The notes: generated from the sequence alone by a model not told the origin. DNA of 15,374 bases from JABFRJ01 sp031365465 (GCA_031365465.1 JANLYD010000226.1:1-15374); one strand, 5' to 3'. Positions 5,363-14,458 are shown, numbered from the stretch's first letter. Translations and numbers: made by a program.

Positions 5363-8300
5363 TTACTGGCGCTGCACCGGCGGCTCGGTGGGGCTGGTGA
5401 TGGTGCGCGTTTCCGATTGCCAGGTTTTGGCTGCTTCTGCGGCGGCTTCTTCCCGCAGGCGGGCAGCGGCGCGCTCCTCGTCCAGGCGCCGCAAGCGCTC
5501 AAGCTCAGCGAGATCGTGCTCGACCTTGCGGACAGCCAACTCGCGTTCGAGCGGCTCGGTTTCCAGGTTCTGACGCCGGCCTAGTTTCGCCGAGCCGAGC
5601 TGACTGGGTGCGAACGTAAATCGGCTCACGACCGGCGGCAGCATGGTTGCTGGTGTTGGTTGGGGCGCGACGATGGGCTGCCCCGGTAGTGATGGGGCCA
5701 CGGGCAACGGCGGCATCCTCGTTTCGACGCGCCAATCGCCGCTCAATGCGAAGGTCGCAAAATCCAGCGCCAAACTTCCCGACACGCGGCCAGCTCCACT
5801 CGCTATTGTCAACGGCGCAATGCGTCCGACACCGTCCTGCGCCGCAATGTCGACAGTGCGTGTGCCGATGGCGACGGGCACGCGGGCGATGTCTGCAGCG
5901 AGCGTCGATCGCAACACGCCGACGACGGTTTCGGATGGCGCCTTGAGCGCCGTATCGATCGCGGCCTGAAGCGTCTCCGGTGCGATTTCTCGGGCAGTCG
6001 CGGCAGCGAGTTTAAGCACTCCTTTGCCGGACATGGCCGAGACGATGCCAGCGGGATTGATACCTGTGCCGCTCAGATCGACGCTCACATCTGCGGTGCC
6101 GCTTCCACCGAATTTTGCGAGGTTCGCGCCGGCGAGGTCGAACTTGGCATTGACAGCAGCGCCGGTGGGCGTGCCCATAATGGTCGCCGTGCCGCGCAAT
6201 CGGCCACCGAGGCCGGCGCCTTTCAGATCGCGAATTTCCAGACCGCCGGAGCGGTTGACCAGCGTCAAACCCACGTCCGTGAGGCCGATGTCGTCACCGA
6301 TCGACAGCCGTTCCGCGTTGAGCGTGACTGTCGCCGCCACCGATCGATTGCGCCGGAAATCGAAGTTTGCATCAGGCCAGACACCCGCCCGCCCCGCCGC
6401 CACCTTGATCGCCGCCTGCTGCTCCGCCGACCGGCTGACCAGAACCGGGGCCAGCAACGTCTCGAGTTCGAGCGCCGACAGGGTCAACTCGCCATTGATC
6501 TGTCGCGTCTCGGCAGCGGCCGTTCCACCAAGTGGTGGTGGCGCAAACGCAAGTCGTCCGGAGATACGCTCGCCGCTGCCGTTCGACAACGCGATTTTGC
6601 CGAGCGTGACGCCGCCATCGCGCGCGGTTATCCGAGCCGTTCCTTGCAGCACCAGTGGATCGGTCAGCCCCAAGCGCAATCCGCTCAGCGCGTCGAGTGC
6701 CGCACGGCTATCGCGCGCATCAATCGTCAGATCGCCAGTCAAATGGATCGACCCGGCGGCCGAAACATGGGCAAGGCCATCGATATAGGCCGTCAATTCG
6801 GGACTGTCGAAGCGCGCGGCAGTGGCCAAGCCATCGGCCGGGATGCCGGTTGCGCGCAGGGCCAGCCGTGTCGACGCGGTGCCCGTCTTGTCGGCCGACG
6901 TCGCCGCAGCCGAAGCTGGACCAAGAGGGAATGGGGATGTCGGCTGCGCCAGCGTTTCAAGACGCAAAGCCGCCAACAGCTTGGCTGCCAATTGTGCGTC
7001 GGCGGGCGCCAGCATCACGAGATCGACGTCAGCTGCAGCGGTTCGCCAAGCGTCGCGTCCAGCGCCGAGCGCGACAGTGATCTTCGTGTCGGCGAGCCCG
7101 AGGCGTCCGTCGAGCGTCACGACCGCGCCCTTGGCTCCGGGTACGGCAGGCGGCGAGATCGTTCCTGCGAGGCGCAGCGGCAGTACGTCCGGCAGCATGT
7201 TCTGCGAAACCAAGACATGCAGGGGAAAGCCCAAGAACTCGGACAGCATCTTGAGGCCTTCGGGATCGGCGGCTGCGATCGCGCCGCGCAACTGACTGGC
7301 ACCGCCTAGACGCCCATCGAGGGAGACCGCGACGCCGTGATCGCCGCTGAACTGCAGCCGCTGTACGACCAGAGCGCCGCCGCTGCTGTCGAGGCTGGCG
7401 GATACGTCACGCAAAATCTGGTCTGGTAGCACCAGCTCCGCAGTCTTGAGACTGACCGAAATTGCAGGTCCGGCCGCAGGTTTGTCGGCTGCATCGCTCA
7501 AGGCCGTCGACAACGACTGGAGACTGAACGTGTCGGGGGCCAGCGAGCGGGCGTCGATGCGAGGACCGTCGAGGGCAACACGCAATTTACGCGCGCCGGT
7601 CCAGGCGTAGTCGATCTCGCCTTCGATGGTGCTGTCGCCGACTTCGGCAAAGATATCGCGCAGCCCTGCCCGCGCCGGCTCAGACGTCAACCGGCCGCGC
7701 ATTCGGAACGGCACGTCGTTGGCGGAACTGATCACGGTGCGGCCGGCCGTCGCCCATCCGGCGGCGCGCGCCAAGCTGGTGCCGCTCATCGTCAAGTCGC
7801 CGTCGAACGTCGTGGCACCGCCCTCGCCGGCGATGCGGCCCTGTATCTCCACTTTGGTGCCGCCCGGCAGACTGGCGCGCAACTGCTCGACTGCCAGCAC
7901 GCCACCGCTGCTGCGCGCCTCGATGTGGATGCCGCCAACGCTGTCGTGACCGAGGCTCGCCTGATCGATTTCCAGCACCGCTGTCGCCGCGCCGAGATTG
8001 CTGCCGAGCCCGTTGATACGCTGCGCGAAATTGGCCAGTGCCAACAGTGGATTGGCGCCCTTGGGATTGCCGAGCACGTTGTCGAGGTCGATCCACGGCG
8101 CCGCCAGCTTGGTAACGAGTGTGCGCTGGCCCTGCCACGATATGATCGCGCCGCCCGCCAGCACCTCCGGCCGGCCAGAGCCTTCGAACGCGACCGACAA
8201 CTGGTTCAGCGACACCTCCGTGGCATTGCCGACAATATTGGCTTTGAGGTCGGCCGTGGGTGTGGACAGGGGTTTCGCGCCCGCTGGCTGGCCGGACGCC

Positions 8301-9064
8301 GCGTCAAGCAGCGGAAACACCGCCGAAAGTTCGCCGGTCAATTGCGGTTGACCGCCGAGATCGCGCAGGCGGCCATCGAGGGTGGCGGCCGCATTGCTCG
8401 CCAGATCCTTCAGGTTTACCTTGAACTGGACGACCCCGTCTGCGTCTGGCGGCAGCGTAGTGAACCGCAGGTCGCGACCGCCCTGTCCCTCGCCGAAGGT
8501 GCCACGAAACCGATAGGGACCTTCCAGAGCCGGCGCCGACACCTGGCCGCCGATATGCGTCAGCACAATCCGCTCCCGCGCGCCGCTGCGGTCGAACACG
8601 CTGAACGTGCCGTCGGTGATTTTGACCGATTGCAGCGCGACATCGTTGGGCATGAAATGCGGTGAAACGGTACCGCGCGACAGGGATCGCCAGTTGCCCT
8701 GCCCGGCATCGTCGACCACAAACCGCAGCACCGGCTTCACGAGTTCGATCTGGTTGGCTTCGAGAATGCCGCGCGCCAACGGGACGATCGACAGCTTCGC
8801 ATCGACCCGGTCGGCGCGAAAGAGTGGCTCGCCGGAGCCGGTCGCCACGTCGGCAACACGAAGCTTTTCGATCACGAACGAAGGCGCGGGCAACAGTTGA
8901 AGCTTGATGTCACCGCCAATCCGAACGTCTCGGCCGACGATGCGGCTCGCCTCCTCTTCGATGACGCCGCGATAGCCGTTCCAATCGACGAAATAGGGTA
9001 CCGCGAACAGCGCCGACAACACTGCGACAATCAACACGCCAATGGTGATCAAAATGTTGTTCAT
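5363..9064 (-). CDS. AsmA-family inner-membrane protein
   Basis: A protein of about 1233 aa with one N-terminal membrane helix (ILITIGVLIVAVLSALFAV, about 4-22) and then PYFVDWNGYR, the characteristic opening of alphaproteobacterial AsmA proteins. The rest is a very long beta-rich, repetitive region (alternating short hydrophobic strands, GDLTI/LDGRL-type phrases) expected to lie in the periplasm. AsmA-like proteins are thought to form hydrophobic grooves that carry phospholipids between inner and outer membranes, or to affect outer-membrane assembly; a specific role for this member is inference. Unusual is the end: a Pro-rich linker (PSLPGQPIVAPQPTPA) and a charged, Glu/Arg/Ala-rich coiled-coil-like segment over roughly the last 65 residues. 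ATG at 9064 is preferred over a TTG two codons upstream (9070). It is transcribed away from the divergent helicase gene; stop TAA. Family call is firm, boundaries of subdomains are approximate. Confidence 0.9.
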   Translation of the reverse strand: MNNILITIGVLIVAVLSALFAVPYFVDWNGYRGVIEEEASRIVGRDVRIGGDIKLQLLPAPSFVIEKLRVADVATGSGEPLFRADRVDAKLSIVPLARGILEANQIELVKPVLRFVVDDAGQGNWRSLSRGTVSPHFMPNDVALQSVKITDGTFSVFDRSGARERIVLTHIGGQVSAPALEGPYRFRGTFGEGQGGRDLRFTTLPPDADGVVQFKVNLKDLASNAAATLDGRLRDLGGQPQLTGELSAVFPLLDAASGQPAGAKPLSTPTADLKANIVGNATEVSLNQLSVAFEGSGRPEVLAGGAIISWQGQRTLVTKLAAPWIDLDNVLGNPKGANPLLALANFAQRINGLGSNLGAATAVLEIDQASLGHDSVGGIHIEARSSGGVLAVEQLRASLPGGTKVEIQGRIAGEGGATTFDGDLTMSGTSLARAAGWATAGRTVISSANDVPFRMRGRLTSEPARAGLRDIFAEVGDSTIEGEIDYAWTGARKLRVALDGPRIDARSLAPDTFSLQSLSTALSDAADKPAAGPAISVSLKTAELVLPDQILRDVSASLDSSGGALVVQRLQFSGDHGVAVSLDGRLGGASQLRGAIAAADPEGLKMLSEFLGFPLHVLVSQNMLPDVLPLRLAGTISPPAVPGAKGAVVTLDGRLGLADTKITVALGAGRDAWRTAAADVDLVMLAPADAQLAAKLLAALRLETLAQPTSPFPLGPASAAATSADKTGTASTRLALRATGIPADGLATAARFDSPELTAYIDGLAHVSAAGSIHLTGDLTIDARDSRAALDALSGLRLGLTDPLVLQGTARITARDGGVTLGKIALSNGSGERISGRLAFAPPPLGGTAAAETRQINGELTLSALELETLLAPVLVSRSAEQQAAIKVAAGRAGVWPDANFDFRRNRSVAATVTLNAERLSIGDDIGLTDVGLTLVNRSGGLEIRDLKGAGLGGRLRGTATIMGTPTGAAVNAKFDLAGANLAKFGGSGTADVSVDLSGTGINPAGIVSAMSGKGVLKLAAATAREIAPETLQAAIDTALKAPSETVVGVLRSTLAADIARVPVAIGTRTVDIAAQDGVGRIAPLTIASGAGRVSGSLALDFATFALSGDWRVETRMPPLPVAPSLPGQPIVAPQPTPATMLPPVVSRFTFAPSQLGSAKLGRRQNLETEPLERELAVRKVEHDLAELERLRRLDEERAAARLREEAAAEAAKTWQSETRTITSPTEPPVQRQ

Positions 9065-9366
9065 GCGCAACGACGCGGTCTAGGTGGCGAAACCGGCAAA
9101 ATGGTCAGATGTGCGCCTAACGGCATGGCGGCGATCCATCGGGAAAACATGTCTGCATCCTCGTCGGACACCGACCGATGTTATGCCACATCTGCGGGTC
9201 CGCGCGATGGTCAATCTACACCAAACAGTTAGCCGCTCACAGCCGAAGCCGGGGCGACTTTGGTCGCACCGCAGACCTTGCGGCGGGCCGTTGCGCACCC
9301 GATCTGCTGTGAGTAACGCGCGGCAAGCCGCATGCCCGCCATGATCGTTTATGATAGACGTGGTGC
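9065..9366. promoter_or_regulatory. Divergent intergenic region between asmA-like and uvrD-like genes
   Basis: This 302-bp gap must carry the promoters of both divergent genes, but I see no well-spaced -35/-10 pair. Fragments noticed are TATGAT (9350-9355) just before the helicase ATG, TTGACC on the minus strand (9214-9209) without a proper -10 partner, an 8-bp inverted repeat CAGATGTG/CACATCTG (about 9104-9111 and 9187-9194), and a small hairpin GCGAC-TTTG-GTCGC (about 9251-9264). No gene or RNA is supported; frames across it look non-coding. Confidence 0.4.
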
Positions 9367-11916
9367 ATGACCATCTCTTCACCCATGCCCTTTCCCGCGT
9401 TCGCGGCCGCCGATGGCGGTTCCGGCGGCGCTTCCGACCGTGGGTCCAACGGCGGTGGCCTCAGCTTGTCGCAGCGCGCGATGCAACACGCCGCCCCGCC
9501 GTATCTGGCGGGCCTCAATCCCGAGCAACGCAAGGCCGTCGAGACATTGGATGGGCCAGTGCTCGTGCTGGCCGGCGCCGGAACTGGCAAAACACGCGTT
9601 TTGACCACCCGCATCGGGCATATTCTGGCCACTGGCCGTGCGTTTCCGAGCCAGGTGCTGGCCGTCACCTTCACCAACAAGGCCGCACGCGAGATGCGCG
9701 AGCGTATCGGCGCGCTGATCGGCGGCGCGGTAGAGGGCATGACGTGGCTCGGCACGTTCCACTCCATCGGCGTCAAGATCCTGCGCCGGCATGCGGAACT
9801 GGTCGGATTGAAGTCGGGGTTCACGATCCTCGACATGGACGACACGCTGAGGCTGATGAAACAGGTGATCGAAGCCGAGGGGCTCGACAAGGAGCGCTGG
9901 CCCGCGCGCCAGTTGGCCAACCTGATCGACAGCTGGAAAAATCGCGGGCTGACGCCTGACAAGGTGCCGGCGGGCGAGGGGCAGAGTTTCGGCAACGGCA
10001 CGGGGCTGAAGTTGTATGCCGCCTATCAGCAGCGCCTGAAGGATCTCAACGCCTGCGATTTCGGCGATCTGCTGCTCGAATGCATCCGCCTGTTCCAGAC
10101 CCATCCGGATGTGCTGGCCGACTATCACCGGCGCTTCAAATTCATGCTCGTCGACGAGTATCAGGACACCAACGTCGCGCAATACATGTGGCTTCGCCTG
10201 CTGGCGCAGGGCTGCCCGAACCTGTGCTGCGTCGGCGACGACGATCAGTCGATCTACGGCTGGCGCGGCGCTGAAGTGGACAACATTCTGCGCTTCGACA
10301 AGGATTTTCCCGGTGCCGTGGTCATTCGTCTCGAGCGCAATTACCGCTCGGACGGGCACATTCTGGGCGCTGCCGGTGGGCTGATCGACAAGAACAAGGG
10401 CCGGCTGGGCAAGACGCTGTTCACGGACGGCGCGATGGGTGCGAAAGTGTCTGTCACCGGCGTGTGGGACGACGAAGAAGAAGCCCGCACGGTCGGTGAC
10501 GAGATCGAACGCCTGCAGAAAACACAGCATCCGCTCAACGAAATCGCGATCCTGGTGCGCGCGTCGGCGCAGATGCGCGCGATGGAAGACCGCTTCATCA
10601 CGTTGGGACTGCCCTATCGTGTGATCGGCGGCCCGCGCTTCTATGAGCGGCAGGAAATCAAGGACGCCATCGCCTATCTCGAGGTCGTCGCCAATCCGCT
10701 CAACGACCTGAAGTTCGAACGCATCGTCAACGTACCCAAGCGCGGGCTCGGCGAGACCTCCGTCAAACGCATCCTGGAATACGCGCGCGCCCGCTCGATC
10801 CCGATGACGATTGCCACCCGCGAAATCATCGAGACGGAGGAACTGGGCGGCAAGGCGCGGCGCGGCTTTCGTGATCTGCTCGCCCAGTTCGACCACTGGC
10901 GGCGTCAGATGGACCGCGTCAGCCACACCGAGTTGGCAGAACTGATCCTCGACGAAAGCGGATATACTGCGATGTGGCAGGCCGACAAAGGTCCGCAATC
11001 GCAGGCGCGGCTCGAAAACCTCAAGGAACTCGTGCGCTTCATGGAGCAGTTCGAGACCTTGGCGGGTTTCCTCGAACACGTCTCGCTGGTGATGGACACC
11101 GCCAGCGGCGACGACGGAGATCGCGTGTCGCTGATGACGCTGCATGCCGCCAAGGGCCTCGAATTCGGCACCGTGTTTCTGACCGGCTGGGAAGAGGGCC
11201 TGTTTCCCCATCAACGCTCGCTCGACGAAAGCGGGCTGGAGGGATTGGAGGAAGAGCGGCGGCTGGCGTACGTCGGCCTGACGCGCGGCAAGCACAACGT
11301 GCGCGTCTCGTTCGCACAAAACCGCAGGTTGCGCGGGCTTTATCAAAGTGCGGTGCCCTCGCGCTTTGTCGACGAGTTGCCCGAGGCGCACGTGGAAGTG
11401 ACGGAGGCGAAAAGCCCGTTCGGCGGCGCGTACCAGAATTTTGCAGGTCCAGGCGCATTTGGTGGCCGTCAGAACCCGTACGGCAAGAGCCGTTTCGACG
11501 ACAACGTCCCGTCACCCTACGAAAGCACCTACAGCACGCCCGGCTGGCAACGCGCCCAGCAGCACTGGAAGGGCCAGGGGAGCGGAGCGGCCAACGGCGG
11601 TGCGTCGAGCGGCGCTTCGAGTTCAGGCGGCGGCAGCTATGCCGGCACTGGCAATTTTTCAAGCGGCGGGATGGGCGCAGGCAAATCCAAGTTCCAAACC
11701 GCAAAGCCGGTCCCAAAGCGTGGCCCCAAAACCATCGAAGGCGAACTCGTTGCCGCCTCCAGCGCTCCGGGCCTGGGCTTCCTGAAGGGCGAACGCGTCA
11801 CGCATCAGAAGCTCGGCGCCGGCACCGTCGTCGAAGTCGACGGCAACAAACTCACCATCGAATTCGACGACGCCGGCCGGAAGCGCGTCGTGGATGCGTT
11901 CGTGGAGAGGGCGTGA
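9367..11916 (+). CDS. uvrD: ATP-dependent DNA helicase, UvrD/PcrA family
   Basis: An 849-aa superfamily 1A 3'-5' helicase with the full motif set in order: Q motif LNPEQRKAV (about 50-58), Walker A GAGTGKT (70-76), Ia AVTFTNKAAREM, TWLGTFHSIG, Walker B DEYQDT (263-268), motif III GDDDQSIYGWRG (290-301), IV RLERNYRS, V LMTLHAAKGLEF, and VI YVGLTRG (635-641). It unwinds DNA in nucleotide excision and mismatch repair and can backtrack or displace RNA polymerase. After motif VI comes a Gly/Ser-rich linker (about 738-775) and a C-terminal Tudor-like domain (about 803-849, KGERVTHQKLGAGTVVEV...), which in PcrA/UvrD contacts RNA polymerase. The N-terminus carries an extra Gly-rich stretch of about 40 residues before the Q motif. 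The start has no strong ribosome-binding site; an alternative ATG lies at 9385. UvrD and PcrA names are interchangeable for this group. Confidence 0.96.
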   Translation: MTISSPMPFPAFAAADGGSGGASDRGSNGGGLSLSQRAMQHAAPPYLAGLNPEQRKAVETLDGPVLVLAGAGTGKTRVLTTRIGHILATGRAFPSQVLAVTFTNKAAREMRERIGALIGGAVEGMTWLGTFHSIGVKILRRHAELVGLKSGFTILDMDDTLRLMKQVIEAEGLDKERWPARQLANLIDSWKNRGLTPDKVPAGEGQSFGNGTGLKLYAAYQQRLKDLNACDFGDLLLECIRLFQTHPDVLADYHRRFKFMLVDEYQDTNVAQYMWLRLLAQGCPNLCCVGDDDQSIYGWRGAEVDNILRFDKDFPGAVVIRLERNYRSDGHILGAAGGLIDKNKGRLGKTLFTDGAMGAKVSVTGVWDDEEEARTVGDEIERLQKTQHPLNEIAILVRASAQMRAMEDRFITLGLPYRVIGGPRFYERQEIKDAIAYLEVVANPLNDLKFERIVNVPKRGLGETSVKRILEYARARSIPMTIATREIIETEELGGKARRGFRDLLAQFDHWRRQMDRVSHTELAELILDESGYTAMWQADKGPQSQARLENLKELVRFMEQFETLAGFLEHVSLVMDTASGDDGDRVSLMTLHAAKGLEFGTVFLTGWEEGLFPHQRSLDESGLEGLEEERRLAYVGLTRGKHNVRVSFAQNRRLRGLYQSAVPSRFVDELPEAHVEVTEAKSPFGGAYQNFAGPGAFGGRQNPYGKSRFDDNVPSPYESTYSTPGWQRAQQHWKGQGSGAANGGASSGASSSGGGSYAGTGNFSSGGMGAGKSKFQTAKPVPKRGPKTIEGELVAASSAPGLGFLKGERVTHQKLGAGTVVEVDGNKLTIEFDDAGRKRVVDAFVERA

Positions 11917-11963
11917 GGGGCCAGACCGACCGAAGGCGTCTCATCGGTTGCCGTGTTCATCGT

Positions 11964-13058
11964 TCATAGCCGCTCGATGACCGCCTCGATGGGCCGACGC
12001 AGCGAGGGCGGTTGCAACGGCCCGCGACCGAACCGGACTACCAAATCTGGCCGCCGACGGCCAAGTCCGAGATACGAGGCAAGTTGTGGCCGTAGCGACG
12101 CGACCTCCACGGGTTGATTGACGAACGCTTGCCGGATTCCGAGAGCTGTCGCTTGCAGCGCAAATCGCTGAAAAGCGCGCCCGGCCTCCAACCACCCTGC
12201 CTTGTCATCAGACGCCGCCGCAAAAACTGCCAGCCCCGCCGACGACCGGATGTGCTTTGCATACTTGTCGTTTTCGCCCTTCTCGGTCATCACGAAGGGC
12301 AAAAGGCGCTTGGCGATCCACGCTGGTAGGGATGGATTGCCAGACGTGCGCGCTGCCAGTCCGTCGCGCTTCTCGAGCGCCATGCCGTCGTTGAACCGGA
12401 TCCAGCCGGTAAGCTCTGCCATGAATGCACTGTCGCGCATCTGCGCGGTGTTGCCCTGCACGACATAATTCAAGATAGACTCCAGGCGAGCGCGATCTGT
12501 CACCAGCATGCACTCGACGCCATTCTGTGTGCCGGCACCACGGATCTTTTGCAGCTCTTCCGTACTCAAGGCGCGGCCATCATATGCGCCGCGTGTGCTC
12601 TGACGTTGCCAGATCGCATCAGCCAGTTCAGTGCCGGATGGCGTAGCGCGATCAAGTGTGATCGCGATCCGGTCAAGGCTGCCGGGCGCGAACGATACTT
12701 GCGATCCGAACCCGAGTTTTGCTGCGGCTTGTACCATGTTCTCGACGGCACATCCCAAGGACGCGAACAGGTGATGGTCATCGGGGTCGACAGCCGGGCA
12801 GCGTCGACTGAAATCAGGCTTGATCGTGATCTGCGTATCGGAGGCCGTGAAGCGCCACGGCTGAGTATTGTGACTGTTGGCGCCGAGCGTCCCCGCGCGC
12901 ACGATTTCGCTCACACCGCCCGTTGCATCGAGCGGGCGCCAAACGACCTTGACGGCCTCGTCGTATGTTGTCGGCCCCGCACCCTCGGCTGCCGCTGATC
13001 TGACGCTCGTGGTGGCTGCAACGGAATTCAATCCGACAAGCAATCGTCGACGGTTCAT
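11964..13058 (-). CDS. Tat-exported Acg-like FMN nitroreductase-family protein
   Basis: A protein of about 364 aa. The N-terminus MNRRRLLVGLNSVAATTSV with following SAAA looks like a twin-arginine signal peptide, implying folded export with bound flavin. The body matches the Acg-like branch of the nitroreductase family: AGTLGANSHNTQPWRF (55-70) with the FMN-binding NTQPW, then RRCPAVDPDDHHLFASLGCAVEN (about 85-107) and QRSTRGAYDGRALS (around 145-158). Acg proteins are flavin-binding and degenerate relative to classic dimeric nitroreductases; some may sequester flavin instead of reducing nitro compounds, so the activity is unknown. The ATG at 13058 is chosen over the upstream TTG at 13121 because it places the RR motif at the N-terminus and has AAAGG about 8 nt upstream. 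The gene converges with the helicase gene (47-bp gap) and diverges from the TPR gene. Confidence 0.85.
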   Translation of the reverse strand: MNRRRLLVGLNSVAATTSVRSAAAEGAGPTTYDEAVKVVWRPLDATGGVSEIVRAGTLGANSHNTQPWRFTASDTQITIKPDFSRRCPAVDPDDHHLFASLGCAVENMVQAAAKLGFGSQVSFAPGSLDRIAITLDRATPSGTELADAIWQRQSTRGAYDGRALSTEELQKIRGAGTQNGVECMLVTDRARLESILNYVVQGNTAQMRDSAFMAELTGWIRFNDGMALEKRDGLAARTSGNPSLPAWIAKRLLPFVMTEKGENDKYAKHIRSSAGLAVFAAASDDKAGWLEAGRAFQRFALQATALGIRQAFVNQPVEVASLRPQLASYLGLGRRRPDLVVRFGRGPLQPPSLRRPIEAVIERL

Positions 13059-13248
13059 GGCGGACGCCTTTGAACTGCAGCGTGCGGCACTCGTGCGGGT
13101 GTGAAACCTTGCCACACGCAACCGCTGAGCACATTATCATGCGGATGCGCCGGAGGCAAAATCGATTAGAGCCATGCAGAGGGAGTTGTTTGCGCGGCGA
13201 CTTGCGTCATACATTTGTTCCAGTCTGCGGACACCATAGGATACAGCC

Positions 13249-13713
13249 ATGCGAATGTTTCGTACAACGCCCCGCCTCGCCACGATCACCGTCGCGCTGG
13301 CAATGTCCACATCCGCGTTCGCGGCGGGTACGGTCGGATCGAAGGATGCGCCGGATTTGAAGGTGGCGCGGGCGATGATCAAGGCCAAGAATTTCAAAGG
13401 TGCGATCGTCGAACTGACGCCGTATCTCGCGACCCACGAGCACGCCGACGTCTATAATCTGCTGGGGTTCAGCCTGCGCAAAACCGGCGATTATAAGCAG
13501 GCGGCGACCTATTACGCCAAAGCGCTCGACTACGACCCCGTCCACAAAGGCGCGCTCGAATATCAGGGACAGATGTTCGTCGAGTTGGGGGAAATGGACA
13601 AAGCCAAGGCCAATCTCGTGAAGCTCGTCAGCATCTGCCCCAAGGGCTGCGAAGAGCGCCAGGATTTGGAAAAGGCCATCGCGAAAGCTGCGAAACCGGT
13701 CAAGACGAACTGA
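13249..13713 (+). CDS. Exported TPR-repeat protein
   Basis: A 154-aa protein with a Sec-type signal peptide (MRMFRTTPRLATITVALAMSTS..., probable cleavage after AFA, about residue 25) and at least two tetratricopeptide repeats: about 68-97 (VYNLLGFSLRKTGDYKQAATYYAKAL) and 102-125 (ALEYQGQMFVELGEMDKAKANL), with a possible degenerate repeat before them (36-60). TPRs mediate protein-protein contacts, here most likely in the periplasm; no catalytic motif is seen. Two cysteines in ICPKGCEE (C130, C134) near the C-terminus could form a disulfide after export. The ATG has AGGA 7 nt upstream (13238-13241); an in-frame ATG two codons later is an alternative. It diverges from the nitroreductase gene across 190 bp, so shared regulation is possible but unproven. 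Confidence 0.88.
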   Translation: MRMFRTTPRLATITVALAMSTSAFAAGTVGSKDAPDLKVARAMIKAKNFKGAIVELTPYLATHEHADVYNLLGFSLRKTGDYKQAATYYAKALDYDPVHKGALEYQGQMFVELGEMDKAKANLVKLVSICPKGCEERQDLEKAIAKAAKPVKTN

Positions 13714-13760
13714 TCGCGCTCGTGCCGACGCCCCTTTCGGTGCCTAGCGGTTTGCGAGGG

Positions 13761-13802
13761 CCGGTCCCAACCTGCGATCCGCTGCGGCGACGATCGGACC
13801 GG
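13761..13802 (+). other. Inverted repeat between TPR gene and nuoB
   Basis: CCGGTCC (13761-13767) and GGACCGG (13796-13802) form a perfect 7-bp stem around a 28-nt loop that itself can pair CGATC with GATCG. It has no T-tract. It could be a terminator remnant for the TPR gene or structure in the nuoB leader. Confidence 0.3.
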
Positions 13803-13867
13803 TTGCGCGGTGCCCTTGCGTGGGCTACCAGCACAGCCTACATCCCCGAGCGCAACGGAGCGCGGCA

Positions 13868-14458
13868 ATGGCATTGATTCTTCCCGGTTCACCGGCTTAC
13901 GACAAACCCGCCGAGGGCACGGCCTCGGTTGCTCCGATCGGCGGCAAAGCGCTGATCATGCCGAACGATCGCGGCTTCGGCGAGTTGTCGAACGAACTCG
14001 CCGACAAGGGATTCCTGGTCACCACGACCGACGACCTCATCAACTGGGCGCGCACGGGCTCGCTCATGTGGATGACGTTCGGGTTGGCGTGCTGTGCGGT
14101 CGAGATGATGCAGGCGTCCATGCCGCGGTACGACGTCGAGCGTTTCGGCTTCGCGCCGCGTGCCAGCCCCCGCCAATCAGATGTGATGATCGTCGCCGGC
14201 ACGCTCACCAACAAGATGGCGCCGGCGCTGCGCAAAGTTTACGACCAGATGCCGGAGCCGCGCTACGTCATCTCCATGGGCTCATGCGCCAATGGCGGTG
14301 GCTATTATCACTATTCCTACGCCGTCGTGCGCGGCTGCGACCGCATCGTGCCCGTCGACATCTACGTGCCCGGCTGCCCCCCCACCGCCGAAGCATTGGT
14401 GTATGGTATTCTGCTGCTGCAGAAGAAGATCAGGCGCACAGGGACGATCGCGCGATAA
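13868..14458 (+). CDS. nuoB: NADH-quinone oxidoreductase subunit B (complex I, N2 cluster)
   Basis: A 196-aa NuoB. This subunit holds the terminal [4Fe-4S] cluster N2 that passes electrons to quinone at the junction of the peripheral and membrane arms of complex I. Ligands are all present: tandem C75-C76 in GLACCAVEMM, C140 in SMGSCANGGGYYHYSY, and C170 in YVPGCPPTAEALVYG. The quinone-site region EMMQASMPRYDVERFG (79-94) is also intact, so the gene looks functional. ATG at 13868 is chosen because CGGAG (13856-13860) lies 7 nt before it; a longer frame from 13820 adds a non-conserved leader. Normally nuoA ends just upstream and nuoC follows directly. Here the upstream 150 bp is non-coding with no nuoA, and a Uma2 gene starts 15 bp after the stop. 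It is either a dispersed nuo cluster or a second nuoB copy. Confidence 0.97.
   Translation: MALILPGSPAYDKPAEGTASVAPIGGKALIMPNDRGFGELSNELADKGFLVTTTDDLINWARTGSLMWMTFGLACCAVEMMQASMPRYDVERFGFAPRASPRQSDVMIVAGTLTNKMAPALRKVYDQMPEPRYVISMGSCANGGGYYHYSYAVVRGCDRIVPVDIYVPGCPPTAEALVYGILLLQKKIRRTGTIAR

Noticed and set aside
9379..11391. 670-aa open frame on the minus strand inside the helicase gene
   Set aside because: It is antisense to an unmistakable UvrD/PcrA gene with all motifs. Long antisense frames are expected from GC3-biased codons, and its composition (Arg/His/Ala-rich) is that of a shadow frame.
13059..13121. Upstream TTG start for the nitroreductase
   Set aside because: It would bury the twin-arginine signal 22 residues inside the protein; ATG 13058 gives a proper N-terminal Tat signal.
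13820..13867. Upstream ATG start for nuoB
   Set aside because: The added 16 residues are not NuoB-like, and ATG 13868 has a well-spaced CGGAG.
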